Part shown: positions 1-11,108 of the stretch, piece after piece
Numbering within the stretch: the first letter of the stretch is position 1
Layout: each line of letters starts with the position of its first letter
Source: Schizochytrium sp. TIO01
Taxonomy: Eukaryota > Sar > Bigyra > Thraustochytrida > Thraustochytriidae
Assembly (NCBI GenBank): GCA_004764695.1
Contig: SMSO01000034.1
Coordinates: 3,108,501 to 3,172,500 of the forward strand
Direction: 5' to 3'
Length of the DNA: 64,000 nt
Notes under the pieces: generated by a model
Database searches by the model: none
What the model saw: the letters and a program-made list of their open reading frames with translations, nothing else
Told to the model about the DNA's origin: nothing
Translations under genes and position numbers: made by a program

Positions 1-1
1 G

Positions 2-118
2 AATCTGGAGACATTCAAACTAGTACCGGCGAACAACTTCTGCGGCTATTATCCAGCATGGAATTATACTATTCCTGATCTTGATTTTACGCCTGGAGCG
101 TGGTCCAAGGCCTGTTGA
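2..118 (+). CDS. Partial C-terminus of an unidentified gene (window edge)
   Basis: Frame 2 is open from the window edge to a TGA at 116-118 and gives 38 residues rich in aromatic residues and proline (contains NNFCGYYPAWNYTIPDL). The other two forward frames stop earlier (TAG near 21, TGA at 76-78). It may be the last exon or tail of a gene lying to the left. It is too short to assign a family, and chance openness cannot be excluded. Confidence 0.3.
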   Translation, partial: NLETFKLVPANNFCGYYPAWNYTIPDLDFTPGAWSKAC

Positions 119-679
119 AGTGGGTTGCCAACCTTCATACAAGATTTAGGATTGCTGCTTATTTCATACTCTTCGTAACAATGTAATCAATACCAAGCCT
201 CCATCATTTTTCTGATTAAAGTTTCCTACTAGAGCACTCAGATCAATCAAAGATCTCCTCCAGAGAAGTCCAGGTGTTTCCATGTATTGTAGCTTCTTGT
301 TTCACAAGATACACTGCCAGACAATCTCAGTGCGTGACTAACTCTCATCTAAAAGTGGGTTTTCTCGAGCCTTGCCAGGTTTCTATATTGTTACCTTTCT
401 ATGATGTTGTGTGAAATCAATGGAATATTGATTAGTATGAGGTATCTTTTATGTTGCGCTTCGAGTTGTGAAATAGTCGGATGTTAGATTGGTATGAATC
501 CCCGTTTAGGACCTTCAATTGACTGATTGTTGTGTTGCGGTGTTTCACACATTTGACCAAAGCTTAAAAAAGTTTTATTATTTTGCATGGTGTTTTTTTG
601 TTTTGTTTTTTTCTCTTTTCTCTGGTCAAAGTCGAGGTTTGAAGTCAGCAAAACGACTTCTTCACAGACTTATGCGCAA
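119..679. other. Intergenic, no gene seen
   Basis: AT-rich sequence with no convincing ORF. It must hold the 3' end of the left-edge gene, if that is real, and the promoter of the small zinc-motif gene. A T-rich stretch (about 568-615) lies just upstream of that gene. Confidence 0.5.
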
Positions 680-1141
680 ATGTTCACGCGTTTAGCCTCC
701 TTCAAAGCTCCCAGTGCAGTGACGAGGTGTAGAGTACGCTCACTGTGGGCACGCGACCTCGCATCCGGAACGAAGTTCGGTAGCGAAGATGGTGCAGCGA
801 GTTTTGGCCAGCAAGATGCAGAGTCCGCAGCTGTGAACAAAAACAGCCAGGGTTTACCACCTCTACCTGAAGAGCCTTTGGATTTCGAGGAGCGTCTGGC
901 AATTTGTGGCGAATGCAAGCACGCAAGGGAGTTCATTTCAGGGTTTGCGAGTTTTTGTGCAGAATGTGGATGTAACATTCAGGCCAAGGTGAGTTTCTTT
1001 TTGTTTCTTATTTGCTACTGTATTATAATGAAGAGAGGTGGATGGTTCTAACGCGTATATTCTTGTTCATGTTGAATTAAATATCAAACCGTTCTGCAGG
1101 CTTTCTTTGAACATTTGCACTGCCCAATCAATAAGTGGTAG
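680..1141 (+). CDS. Small cysteine-rich zinc-binding-motif protein, probable mitochondrial import
   Basis: Two exons, 680-988 and 1100-1141, joined by a 111-nt GT-AG intron in phase 0 (donor GTGAGT, acceptor TTCTGCAG), give 116 residues. Residues 1-26 are rich in Arg, Ser and Ala with no acidic residue until Asp26, like a mitochondrial presequence. An in-frame ATG at 587 would add 31 hydrophobic residues and is less likely. The C-terminal half has C76-x2-C79-x13-C93-x2-C96-x-C98-x12-C111 and ends CPINKW. This CxxC...CxxCGC...K...CPxxKW layout matches what I recall of small phage and bacterial zinc-ribbon proteins of the DUF6171 type, which often end CPxGKW. The second exon supplies the last Cys and the KW end, which supports the splice model. 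Its function is unknown. Confidence 0.7.
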
Positions 1142-1512
1142 AGTAAATCAGTCCTTTGGCGGTAGTGCCATTTCATGAAATGTCTAGTCAAAATCATTAT
1201 ATCTGGGGATACGATTGCACAGTTTGTTAACGCTGTTGTTTTATTGTTAGGCTACATTGAATTCATTTGTTTGCCTCGGATGGGATTAATATAGTCTAAT
1301 GTATAATCTCCCTTCATGAGCTTGGTATGTGCTGAGATGGGAGCGCTTTGATATTTCTCTCAAATGGTCCTTACTGGCATTAGAACTTTGCAACAGATTC
1401 TTCGTTTGTCTTTTGTTTTGCTTTTCTTCTAGCTAGAACTCAAAATAGAAAAGAGCCAAGAGGTAGATCATCAAGAGAGAAAGTAACTCAAAATAGATTA
1501 TTGTAAATGTCT
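1142..1512. other. Intergenic between convergent genes, no gene seen
   Basis: About 370 bp of AT-rich sequence between two convergent stop codons. It presumably holds both 3' UTRs and polyadenylation sites. No repeat or ORF was noted. Confidence 0.5.
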
Positions 1513-3549
1513 TTATTCCGAGGAGAAGGAATAGCGTTCCAACTGAGCCTCCTCAACCTCAAAATTATCATTGCTTGAAACAGGAACTGCACTTCGAAGG
1601 TCGCCTCGAGCTAAGTTTCGCATGGAATCAGATCGCGCCTTGAGAACCTTCGCACGGTTGATGACTCGCGACTTGTTCCAATCTGGAATGTCTTTAATGT
1701 TCTCTTCCACAAAGTTTTGAATGCGCACAACGAGTTTTTCCCGTTCTACGCGGAGCTCCTCCGCAGGCTGACGTTTGGAAGTGGAAAAGAAGGCACGAAT
1801 TGTGAGAAGATAGCGTGGCAAAAGACGGACTCGTCGCATGAGTGCTTCACCAAGTGTCGGGCAGATGTAGAACGAGTAGTAGGGTCCAAAGAAGAGAAAG
1901 CATGGTGGCAGAATCCATTTGGCGTTTTCGACAAACGTTGAGCCCCATGAACCCGGTTCCCGATCCAAATACGGCCAAGCAAATTTAAAGAAGACAAGCC
2001 ATAAACCACTGTAAAAGAGATGGAGCGCTGGAACCATCTTCATGGCGAGCATGATTGATTGGGATGCGGCCACGTCGCGAGCCTTGATTTTGACTGTAGA
2101 GGTCTCCACCGCTTTTTTCATTGCCTTGGGTACCTTGTACCTTACATACAAAGGAATTGGCAAGTTCAAGAGAACACCGGGTGCAATAACAGGCAGAACA
2201 AAGCCCATCATGCCGACTGTGGTAAGTACCTGGCTTGTCGCGTTCAAGAGGGTACGTGCGCTGCCCAATGGCTCCAAATCACGCACTTCCTTATCAGTGA
2301 GCCCTTGTGCACGGCAGTGTTCAAGATAATCTAAAACATCGTGAAGGAAGGATTTGATTTCAGGCTTGTCTTTCCACAAGTGGTAGGCGTAGCTAAAGCG
2401 TTGGTTCAGGTCAACATATTCTTTGGCGGAAAGTTCAACCTTGTTTTGATACATCCGGCGCGCAGTGCGCATAGCTTTGAGTGTTTCGAAGTCTGGGGCT
2501 GTGAGGCAGACAAAGTCAAGCGCTTGTTGCATGTCCTGTAAGAGCTCACTGCATGCTTGACGACGGGTTTCCTTCTTCCCGTACATGTCTACCAGCTTTT
2601 TAGAGATGGGGATAGGCTTACCGCAGTCCACAAACACCTTGCTACGAAAGACGTGGCCAGAGTAGTAGTTGATACCTACAGGTACGAGAGTGACAGGAGT
2701 GCCTCCCATGCGAGCTTGAAGAGCCATGATGGCCACACCAACCTTAAAGGGTAACAACTCAGTGCGATCATGACTGCCTCCTTCCGGGAAGATACCAACA
2801 CAGCCGCCTTCGTCGAGTTTCTTGTGGATTTCATCAAACATCTCTGAGTGCTGAATTTTGGGAGTTATTTTGTATGGAGTACCTGCATCCTCATTGTTGA
2901 CCGGGTTAACGTCGGTATCATCGTCCTTGGGGAGTTCTTTGAATGTCATTTCAGTGTCGGAGGAGGCGGCCTCAAGAGCAAATTGGCCAACATCCTTGAT
3001 AGTGATCATGAAGCCTTGCTCAATGCTCTGAAATGCAGTTTTCTCACCCTTGATTGTCCTGGACTTCAGGTCAATACTCTTGATGACACCCGGTCCATCT
3101 TTTGCACGGTCTTGAGGGCGGATTACAGGAACAGCGTCAAGCATGCGTGCACAGTCCCCGATGATGGGCCGGTGCATGCTTGATTCTGCAATGACAAAGG
3201 AAACCGGACGTTGTGCTGCGCGCATCATGACCATAGCATCCACAAATTGGTTGAAATGGTTGCCGAAAAGAATCACTGGCCCTTCGTCGGGGATGTTTTC
3301 GCTGTTGACAACCTCGATCCTGCTGAAAAAGACATCAAGGGCGGTCTCTGATAGAAATTTTACCACAGACCCAAGAGGCTTGAAGCGAGGCCGGGGCCAA
3401 TCCATCTTACTGCGCTCTTCGTCAGCAGTGTCTACATCGTCTTCGTCATCGTCATCTTCATGAGCCGTCACTGGCAAATCTTCGGATGCCACAGGTCCAT
3501 CCGGCTTAGCCTCAACGTAGCTGTCATGGTCCTTGTTTTGCTGTGTCAT
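1513..3549 (-). CDS. Glycerol-3-phosphate / DHAP acyltransferase, Gat1/Gat2 (SCT1/GPT2) type
   Basis: An intronless 678-residue protein. This family acylates the sn-1 position of glycerol-3-phosphate or dihydroxyacetone phosphate in the ER, the first step of glycerolipid synthesis. The PlsC-type catalytic block is clear: motif I GNHFNQFVD (His98, Asp104; the HX5D spacing of the fungal Gat enzymes instead of the common HX4D) and motif III FPEGGSHDR at 254-262, followed by LLPFKVGVAIMAL. Three or so membrane segments lie in the C-terminal half (near 440-460, 500-525 and 545-570), as in yeast Sct1/Gpt2. An acidic N-terminus (DDDDEDD, residues 32-38) and an insertion between motifs I and III (about 155-235) are lineage variations. 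The first ATG is used; nothing favours a later one. It is convergent with the small zinc-motif gene. Confidence 0.88.
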   Translation of the reverse strand: MTQQNKDHDSYVEAKPDGPVASEDLPVTAHEDDDDEDDVDTADEERSKMDWPRPRFKPLGSVVKFLSETALDVFFSRIEVVNSENIPDEGPVILFGNHFNQFVDAMVMMRAAQRPVSFVIAESSMHRPIIGDCARMLDAVPVIRPQDRAKDGPGVIKSIDLKSRTIKGEKTAFQSIEQGFMITIKDVGQFALEAASSDTEMTFKELPKDDDTDVNPVNNEDAGTPYKITPKIQHSEMFDEIHKKLDEGGCVGIFPEGGSHDRTELLPFKVGVAIMALQARMGGTPVTLVPVGINYYSGHVFRSKVFVDCGKPIPISKKLVDMYGKKETRRQACSELLQDMQQALDFVCLTAPDFETLKAMRTARRMYQNKVELSAKEYVDLNQRFSYAYHLWKDKPEIKSFLHDVLDYLEHCRAQGLTDKEVRDLEPLGSARTLLNATSQVLTTVGMMGFVLPVIAPGVLLNLPIPLYVRYKVPKAMKKAVETSTVKIKARDVAASQSIMLAMKMVPALHLFYSGLWLVFFKFAWPYLDREPGSWGSTFVENAKWILPPCFLFFGPYYSFYICPTLGEALMRRVRLLPRYLLTIRAFFSTSKRQPAEELRVEREKLVVRIQNFVEENIKDIPDWNKSRVINRAKVLKARSDSMRNLARGDLRSAVPVSSNDNFEVEEAQLERYSFSSE

Positions 3550-3954
3550 CTTGATCGAAACAATCTCTGGCTAGATATCGAAGATATCCGCACTCCTCAC
3601 GCCTTTATAATTCCAACGCAACTTTCGACAGCGAAGTTGTTGTGGATTTGCTGCAAAGCTTGTTCAAGGTCCTTCTCGGAATACTTACAAGTGAATAAAC
3701 TGGTTGGAGGAATGAATGAAAGAAAGAAAGAAAGAAAGCCTGAACTTCTGGTTCTTCGGATCAGCTCGCCTCGCGATGGAGCAGGCGAAGGCCACCTGCA
3801 CGCGGGCAGACGAGGGTGGCTGTAGGTTTCTCCGCTGCGCCTTGGCGGATCTCTCGTCGCTTCTGGACTTCGTCGCCCCGGCTGCAGGCACCTGAAGGAG
3901 TTCTGAAGAGTCAGAGCGCCAAGAAGTCGTGAAATCCATCAATCATTCAAGTCG

Positions 3955-3976
3955 CAACAAACAAACAAACAAACAA
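3955..3976 (+). repeat. (CAAA)n microsatellite
   Basis: About five CAAA units. A GC-rich islet ends just to the left and an (GCTC)n run (about 4062-4077) follows. Confidence 0.9.
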
Positions 3977-4531
3977 CAAAAGAAGAACAAGAAAAGGAAT
4001 CGAAACGAAACGAAAACTTATCTTCTTCCTCCTCCTCCTCCTTTCCCTTTTCCTCGTTTCTCGCTCGCTCGCTCGCACAGCCACCGCCGCCGCCGCCAGA
4101 AGAGCCTCCGCCTCGAGCTTCCCGAAGGCCGTCTGCTCGTGCCCGCCCGCGGCGAGGCCAATGCATACCCTCTTTAAACAGACGGTATTCATGATTCTCT
4201 CTCTCTTCTCATTTTACTTTTCCAAGATTTATTTATCATCATTATTATCATCGCTCACTTTCGATCGAAGTTTAGTTTCAATCTAAACAGAAAGAAACTC
4301 ATAACAACTATCATTATCAATTGAACGAACAGCTGGGACGACGAAAGGTCGTCCTCAGAAAGAACCCTTTGCCATGGATCGACTGACACTCATCTTCCTG
4401 AGTTGCTGAGCTGCCTGCGCCTGGTGTCATTTACACACGTGCATTTATTTCTACACTCAAGGCCTTTCCAACGTGCCATCGTTGAATCCTGAAAAGGCGG
4501 AGTCCTCTCAGTCTTGAACCGATGGAAAACG

Positions 4532-4799
4532 TTCATTCATTCATTCATTCATTCGTTTATTCATTCGTTTATTCATTCGTTTATTCGATTATTCGATTAT
4601 TCAATTATTCATTCACATTCAATTATTCATTCACATTCAATTATTCATTTTCATTCATTCATTCATTCATTCATTCATTCATTCGTTTATTCGATTATTC
4701 GATTATTCAATTATTCATTTACATTCATTCATTCGTTTACATTCAATTATTCATTCACATTCAATTATTCATTCATCATTCAATCATTCACATTCCTTT
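4532..4799 (+). repeat. Compound (ATTC)n / (TTTATTCG)n microsatellite, about 270 bp
   Basis: Imperfect ATTC units interrupted by CGTTTATT, CGATT and ACATTC variants, with internal higher-order repetition (ATTCACATTCAATTATTC recurs). It creates open frames reading His-Ser-Phe-Ile over and over; these are artefacts of the repeat. Confidence 0.95.
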
Positions 4800-5196
4800 C
4801 ATTATAATGAGAGAAAGGTCACTCCTGCTTTACAGGAAGTAAGAACGGATTCGCAGAGCTGAGCATTCATTCTCGTCTCTTCTCGTTTCCTTCTGCGGAC
4901 GTCTCTTCGATTGCTTGCAGCAGGCTTCTTCGCAGGTCTGGGACGTCCACACATACGCACACGCATGCACACAGCCAAACGCAATCCACGGCAGACTTCG
5001 ATGTCCTGCGCTCAGCAATTGCTTCGTCAGAGAACGACTTTGGTCTTCGAAGGCGCTCGTGACAATCGATCCATCCATCCTCAGAAGAAGAAGAAACAAA
5101 CAAAGAAACAGAGAAAACACGGAATCCTTTCCACCCTTTACTCTTTTGCGGGCGGCTAGAAGTACTTACCCGCCCACTAGCCACACTCGCTCTGCC

Positions 5197-5197
5197 T

Positions 5198-5265
<68 letters not shown>
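5197..5265 (+). repeat. (TTTC)n microsatellite, about 16 units
   Basis: Nearly perfect CTTT repeat of about 68 bp, ending in TTCTATTTTAAAATTTTAATTAAA. Confidence 0.97.
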
Positions 5266-5266
<1 letters not shown>

Positions 5267-5899
5267 TATTTTAAAATTTTAATTAAATGCATCTTTCGTT
5301 CTGATGGGATTGTTTCAATTGAGTGAACATAAAAACGCTTCAAAGACTAAGATACAATAGTATGAGTTTGTTTGTCCACCTTCAAAATGTGTTTTCAGAC
5401 CTGAGCGAAAGTTAATAATAACAATAATCATCATCATCATAGTAATAAATAAAGCTACGACTTAATACAAATATGCTAGAGGAAACATGTGTAAGTTTTT
5501 TGGAATTGTTATAACTAATTTAAAAAAGGAAAGGAAAGAAAAGAAAAAAGAACGTCCAGTTTCTCATGTTTGTTTTCTTCACGTTCTATTATGGTCAATT
5601 CAATTCGATATTAATTCTCAATGGTGTTCTTCATCCGAAACTGAGAACAATCAATTCCAGTCGTTCTACTTTAACAAAAAGAGAACGGCCGCAAAAGGAG
5701 AACGAGTTAACAATTTCTTCGAACTTCCGCTCTCGCGCTTCCTCCTCGTGAAGCGGAGGCGTTCTGGCCTCACCGCTCTCTGCCAGCAGTCCCTCCTCGT
5801 ACGCGTGACGAAGGGCTCTACCTCTCCTCAGCCAAGCAGCCAGGCAGCCAAGCAAGCTGAGAACGCGAACCCACCCACCCATCCCTTCATCCATCAATC

Positions 5900-5950
5900 G
5901 CATTGCATTGCATTGCATTGCAATTGCGATTGCAATTGCAATTGCAATTC
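5900..5950 (+). repeat. (GCATT)n to (GCAATT)n repeat
   Basis: Four GCATT units run into GCAATT/GCGATT hexamers. Related tracts occur at 34136-34164 (GCAATT) and 48656-48678 (GCAAT), so this motif recurs in three separate gaps. Confidence 0.9.
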
Positions 5951-7512
5951 CGCAGAGATTGCAGCCCAGCTAGGGGTCAGTTAGCCTAATCTCTAGCACT
6001 TGCGAGCTCTCGACTCGGCATTCATTCTGTTGTGGAAAGCATCAATAACGTCGCGGAGACCATTCGTGGGATTGCTCTGCAGAAGTTCACGAGAAACGAG
6101 ACATGAGCGGCAAGCAGGTCGGGACAAGGAGGATTCTGCTGTGCGGTGCTGGAGCACAAGTCTGGGGAATCAATTTCAATTAGACTCGGCTGCTGAACAA
6201 GGTTCGCTGCCCTGGCCGTGGCCACGATGTCGAACCGGGCGAAGCTCTGGAGCGCTTTGCTTTGGGGATAGCTGGAGTTTATTTAATACCTGGTACAGTG
6301 AAGGGGTTGGTGAGGTGTTTGGCGCTTTCGTCGCACTGCGTCAGAGGGCATGAGCTAAAGTCTTCCAGGCTGGGTGAAAGCCTAAGCCCGAATAATCGCT
6401 CGGTGCCTTCGTCGTTACAGGCATATGCCGTGTAAGTGATTGAGCTGCAAGATATCAGGTTTACGAGGGAGTCTTGGCTTTAGAAGATCCGGTTATCAAG
6501 GAAGCTTCACTTGCAGATCGATGGCACTGTCGGTGGAGAGATTCCTCTGCGATAAAAAAGTTTTCATTGCTTGGGTTAGGAAGATCTTGCGGAAGAGAGT
6601 CTCTTCGAAAAAACATTCTGATATAGACGAGTTGTCAAGTTTGTGAGGCTCAAAGCGATGCAAGGGCTTCAATACCTCATAACGCTTGGGATTGCTAACT
6701 TATCTTCAAGTTGGGAAAAGATGCGACTGATACTATTTAGGCTGGCTAGGGCGTTTCTAGTGTGTGCCGTGAGGAATCTCGTAGATGCAGCAATTAGTCA
6801 GTCCTTGGCACTTTGGTTTCTCTAGCGAGGGAATGAAGAAAGTCCAGGTGCACACGTGATCATCGCATGCAGAAATTAAAAATGAAAGAAACTAGAAATG
6901 AAAGAAATGAGAATGCCGGGTCAATTAATGGGTTGGGGATGTCAGTGATTTTTGCTATGCAGCGAAAAGGTAGCCCAATATACATTGTCAAAGAACAACA
7001 GCCAGCGCAGATTACAGCCAACGAAAAACCGTGTGCGGGATGACCATGGTAACCTGATTGGTACTTCTCGTTTTGCAACTAGACCTAGATAATTATTTCT
7101 ATTATTATGATTTGTAAACTATTCTAGTCTGGGTTTTAGGGGGGTGGGGGTGGTGGGGGTTATTTATTTATGTATGTATGTGTGTATGTACGTCTTTTGA
7201 TATTTACTCAGGCTCTCGTGCTACAGCAATTACAGTTATCATCGATTTTCAGTCACATCGTCATAGCATGTAAGTTTTTATGCTGCATGATTAGATTCAC
7301 AGAGAAGAAGCACAGAGCAATGTAGAGATTTGGTCACTATTCTCTCTCTCGATGTGAGGCATGGGCGTAAACACGCACGCGCTGATCACAGCAAAATAGC
7401 ATCAATATGAGCTTGAAGCTCGATGTGTTCGTCTCAAGTGGAGAAGAGAAAAATAGCCACTACTGCAAGTCTATGACGAGACAGGAATTGAATTGGGCGG
7501 CTTCCACATATT

Positions 7513-8268
7513 TTAATTTGATGAATGATTGTTAGTTGGCAAACGCACAGCTGTCAACTTTTTAACTTTTCTTGCATCTGCAGGCGGATTTGGGCCTCTC
7601 CGAAGCAAACCAACCCGGTGCACCACATCGAGGTGCTCACGGTTCTCACGGTCAAAACCAAAGCATCTAGTTTGACCTACACGACGTCGAAATGCGCCTG
7701 GAGGAAGGTTTGGCTGGTCACGGACATGAACTGGTGGAAAACCCGTTCTTATTAGACTAGGCTTGCCACGTGAAAGGCCCATTTTTGCGATTGCGCGGCT
7801 ATAGGATGGTTGTCGTAACTCGGACTCTTCAGCAGCTCTGCGGGGCCAAGTTTCTCCTTTTGCTCCTTGGCCTTTGATACTAAGGTCGATGGGAAGTTTA
7901 GGGTCAAAAACACTGGCCATCATTTTGCTCATTGGTTTAGCGGGTTTGGCAGGTTGTGCGCCCAGTGCAGAACGCAGGTGCTCTTCTTCATCCTCCTCCT
8001 CGTCTCCTGATGAATCAGCTAAGCATAAATGGGTTTTGCGCCATGCTCGTGTGTTCGGCGGCAGCGGCTTCACGCCCAGCGACTCGAAAATTTCCGGGAT
8101 TTGACTCACTTCCCTCCACGACTCATAGCGGCGATCAGGGCTGCTTAAGCTCGCACGATGACTGCCCATACTATGTTTCTTGTTGAACATACTATATGTT
8201 TTCCGCGAAGGGGGTGCCGGCTCAGCTTGCGTAAGCTCCGCTTTGCCAGCATCTCGGGTTTGCAGCAT
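7513..8268 (-). CDS. Unknown basic, low-complexity protein (251 aa)
   Basis: One uninterrupted ORF of 251 codons. I do not recognise a family. The protein is basic and Pro/Arg/Ser-rich, with a short acidic run (SSGDEEEDEEEH, about residues 90-101) and no membrane segment, signal peptide or cysteine cluster, so most of it is probably disordered. Conserved-looking stretches are the SWREVSQIPEIFESLGVKPLP region near residue 50 and PPGAFRRRVGQTRCFGF near 195. Clean codon use over the whole length suggests a real gene, but splicing at either end cannot be excluded. Its ATG lies about 290 bp from a 15-mer (8557-8571) that also occurs upstream of the next minus-strand gene. Confidence 0.55.
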   Translation of the reverse strand: MLQTRDAGKAELTQAEPAPPSRKTYSMFNKKHSMGSHRASLSSPDRRYESWREVSQIPEIFESLGVKPLPPNTRAWRKTHLCLADSSGDEEEDEEEHLRSALGAQPAKPAKPMSKMMASVFDPKLPIDLSIKGQGAKGETWPRRAAEESELRQPSYSRAIAKMGLSRGKPSLIRTGFPPVHVRDQPNLPPGAFRRRVGQTRCFGFDRENREHLDVVHRVGLLRRGPNPPADARKVKKLTAVRLPTNNHSSN

Positions 8269-9959
8269 GGCGGTGCTCCACTACTTCGCCACTATCTGAC
8301 AACTCAACGATTGAACACCGATAGCTCAAGCTAGCTGGCCACGCTACTCTGAGATAATCAGCAACTCTATAACAATTCCCTCCTCCTCCCTGTTGGTCAA
8401 GCTACAGGTCTTCCCAACAATTTTGTTCTTCTAAGCGAGTTTTTCTGCACGTGCGAAGCGAACCAAGGCAATCTCTGATGCTGCCTGGAGGCGCAACCCC
8501 CCCTCGAGGATCGTGCCGGCCAGGCCTGAGGCAGGCCTTGGCGAACTCCACGTCAGAGCACGCACGCCCGCTCCGGGGCGCGAGGTAGATTTATCTATGG
8601 ACACGCCACAGAGTCAAGATAAGTGGACCCATACATGGGCACAGCGAAAGCACTTGCCGCGTTTCAACTTCGTTCGGGACCACTCGGCGCGGTGGTCAAA
8701 ATGGATTTAGTACACACCGTTCTAGGTGTTTTCTAATACCAAAATAAGCGTATGAAAATAATACTCTTACAGTGATTTTCGTAGTGTAGCCTGACGAAGA
8801 CGAGCTTCTCCATGTAAGTTGAAGCTGATTTGCTGCGCAGGTGATGCAGCCGGACAAAACAAACCCAAGGGCAGGTAGCAGAAAATTTGAGACGGAGTTA
8901 TGGAGTTGTGAAGACTGTGGTTCCGGGTAAGGCTGGTCTGTGGGCAGAGGCAGAAGGGCTCGAAATGGCAAATACATAGGTAATTAGTAGGTACTACTAG
9001 ATGATGACAAAATTGTTGTGCATCACATACCAGAAAAGGTGTATTTGGTTCATGAGAGGAGTAATTTTCGAAACAGGATCAATTCAAGGTTAGAGAGAAA
9101 AGTACCTGGGACTTGTCGGTACAGGGGCAATGGCTTCATTATTCAGAGCATTAGAAAAAAAGATTGTGACTTTCACTGGTGACGAAGCACTTTGATGACG
9201 CAAAATATATAGTATTTGAGCAAGCGAAAGAAGTTTGTCTACATGCTAAAGTGGATACCTGCAATGGAGATTAACCAAGAAGCCTAATTTAGTGTCGGAT
9301 GACACCTGAGTGTTGTCTCAAGATAATGACTCTAAGAAATAGAACTTAAAGTGGATTTACCAGTTATTGTGATGGCTCTGTCTGCTTGGTGAAGGAGAAA
9401 AGAGGATTTACTTCATAGATGTGTCAAGGTAGGAATCCAGAGTGTTTTGGCAGATTGCGGTCTAATTTGTACATATGGGAGGGAATCTGCAGCGTTTGCG
9501 AAATAAAGGCTCGCAGGTTAGGTCAATTAATTAGGATAAGGTTATTGGATTAATTATTAAAGTTGGGTAAGACATGAAAAGCCAACAATGCCACCTACAA
9601 GAAATAATTGGGAAGTTTTTAATGTCTGGAAGAGTTGAGTCGAATCGTCGTTTGGAAAGGTTTAAATTCCCTCGTAGCAGGAAAAAAAGAGGAGGGGCTT
9701 TTGTTTTAGTTTAGGAAGCGTAGAAATCCTTATGGCAGTTAAATTGCAATGAAGTCAAGTAGAAAAGAATGAGTCAACTGTTTAACGTTCAAGTTCATTT
9801 CATTACACCTAGTATTATAAACCAACGAAATGTGGTATTCTAAGAAGGGTCAAAAGTTGCAGAGTTGGGTTTAGTGTAAATATTGGAAAACGCCCATGTT
9901 CTAGATTCCGGCTAGTCTTTAACTTTTCTATTTCAATATTCTCTCCATATAAATACAAA
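8269..9959. other. Intergenic, 1.7 kb, with unexplained protein-like plus-strand segments
   Basis: A GC-rich patch lies at 8480-8600. From about 8598 to 9560 several stop-bounded plus-strand segments read like protein (for example MDTPQSQDKWTHTW from 8599 and a 60-codon open stretch, about 8991-9173), some with CxxC pairs. They sit in more than one frame and are interrupted by stops, so no gene model can be defended. The rest is AT-rich. Confidence 0.4.
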
Positions 9960-11108
9960 TCATACAGCAACACTAGTACGCACGCCCATTTCATCGTCGG
10001 CATCCGCAGGCTCCCGTTTTGCTTTGCTTTTGGCTTGTTGGTCAAGGTTTTTGGAGAGTTCTGCTTCAGCGGACTGACCACTGAGGAAATCCCCACGGCG
10101 AAACAGGCAACCTTCAACTAGGGTATACGCAACACAACTGGGTGTCCATGTGGTTCCTTCTTGCGTAAATACCGATGCCAAGAGTGCCCGCTTTCTTACT
10201 TTGGTGGCCAGTGCAGTGATAGATGTTAATTTAATAGAGTGTGAAGAGTCCATCTCCTCGTCCATTACACAGACCATGAAGCGCGAATGAGTTGTACCAG
10301 GGTCACCTGTTATTAATCGAAATCAATACAAAATCATCATCAAAACTCAAGCGCGTTAGTTGAGCGGGGATTCAATAAATGCAATAGAAGGTCCCACGGA
10401 CTTTTCAAAAAAGAAAAGAAAAAGAAAAAACGTACTAGTATAAATCACAAAGTCACAACCGAAGTTTGTTCCACGGGTAATAATCCATCCTTTTCGCCAG
10501 AGATCTTCGAAAACAAGTGCACATCGTCGTTCAAATTCACTTCTGGGGAAACTGAATGTGGCGTTTCCCTCATCGCTTGCATTAAGGTGCTCAGCACTTT
10601 CATCTGTGACTTCTACAGATGCATCTGACTTTGCTCTAGCAACCCAGATGTTGGCATTCTTGGAGGGCCGCTCCAAACGGATGAGGTTCTCAAGTTCGGC
10701 AACACGTGCCTCTTCAGGTGTCAGACGCAACGGCATAACGACGGTTGCCTTGTAGTTAAGGGGTTTGGCAGGTCGATCCACAGTTACCTCATCAACGATA
10801 TGCTCGAGTAATTCAAGTGTCTTTTCTCGAGACCGGCCTGCAGGGGCATCTTCTTCGTCCGGTTTGGGCTTTTGATTAAAAGCAGCCAGACGTTCTTCGA
10901 CCAGAGCATCAACATTGGGTACAGGTTTGCGCATTTCGTGAAGTTTGCGTTTTTTAGAGTTCATGTCTGGTGGCCGCTTGGAATAGATTGCGGAGAACAG
11001 CCTATTTTCGAAGAGCTTTTGCGCGAGCGCAGCATCGTGAACGACCACGGTGTCTTGAAAGGTGATCGGCCGCAGCGAGCTCATCCTTTCTTCACACGTT
11101 TGGGTCAC
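9960..11108 (-). CDS. TSEN34: tRNA-splicing endonuclease catalytic subunit SEN34
   Basis: Two exons, 11108-10436 and 10306-9960, with a 129-nt intron (GTACGT...ACAG, phase 1), encode 339 residues. SEN34 is a catalytic subunit of the heterotetrameric nuclear endonuclease that cleaves pre-tRNA at the 3' splice site. The C-terminal nuclease fold carries the catalytic triad Tyr223 (in GCDFVIY), His231 (in TTHSRF) and Lys263 (in KVRKRALL); the 8- and 32-residue spacings agree with human TSEN34 as I recall it. The intron falls exactly between VIYT and SDPGTTHS, so the two halves only make sense when spliced. The N-terminal third (PITFQDTVVVHDAALAQKL) matches the family's N-terminal domain. A second Met at residue 9 is an alternative start. 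The last 40 residues are charged and low-complexity, and a small extra 3' intron is possible. Confidence 0.88.

Larger units (their letters stand above)
3550..7512. other. 4 kb repeat-rich intergenic region
   Basis: AT-rich DNA with microsatellites (listed separately) around GC-rich islets at about 3740-3910, 4080-4165 and 5690-5850. Between 6440 and 6825 there are two overlapping plus-strand ORFs of 68 and 60 codons in different frames, with no recognisable domain; I do not call them genes. A G-rich patch (GGGGGGTGGGGGTGGTGGGGG) lies at about 7139-7160, followed by a (TATG)n tract. Confidence 0.6.

Noticed and set aside
587-679. Upstream ATG giving a 31-residue hydrophobic extension to the zinc-motif protein
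   Set aside because: The sequence is T-rich non-coding in character, and the later ATG at 680 gives a proper presequence-like N-terminus.
4514-4842. Two overlapping ORFs reading HSFIHSF repeats
   Set aside because: Artefact of the (ATTC)n microsatellite, which is open in several frames.
8804-9000. Ultra-short GT-AG introns of 21-27 nt
   Set aside because: The other introns in the window are about 80-130 nt or longer, and three-frame readings here all look equally protein-like, so the pattern is probably chance.
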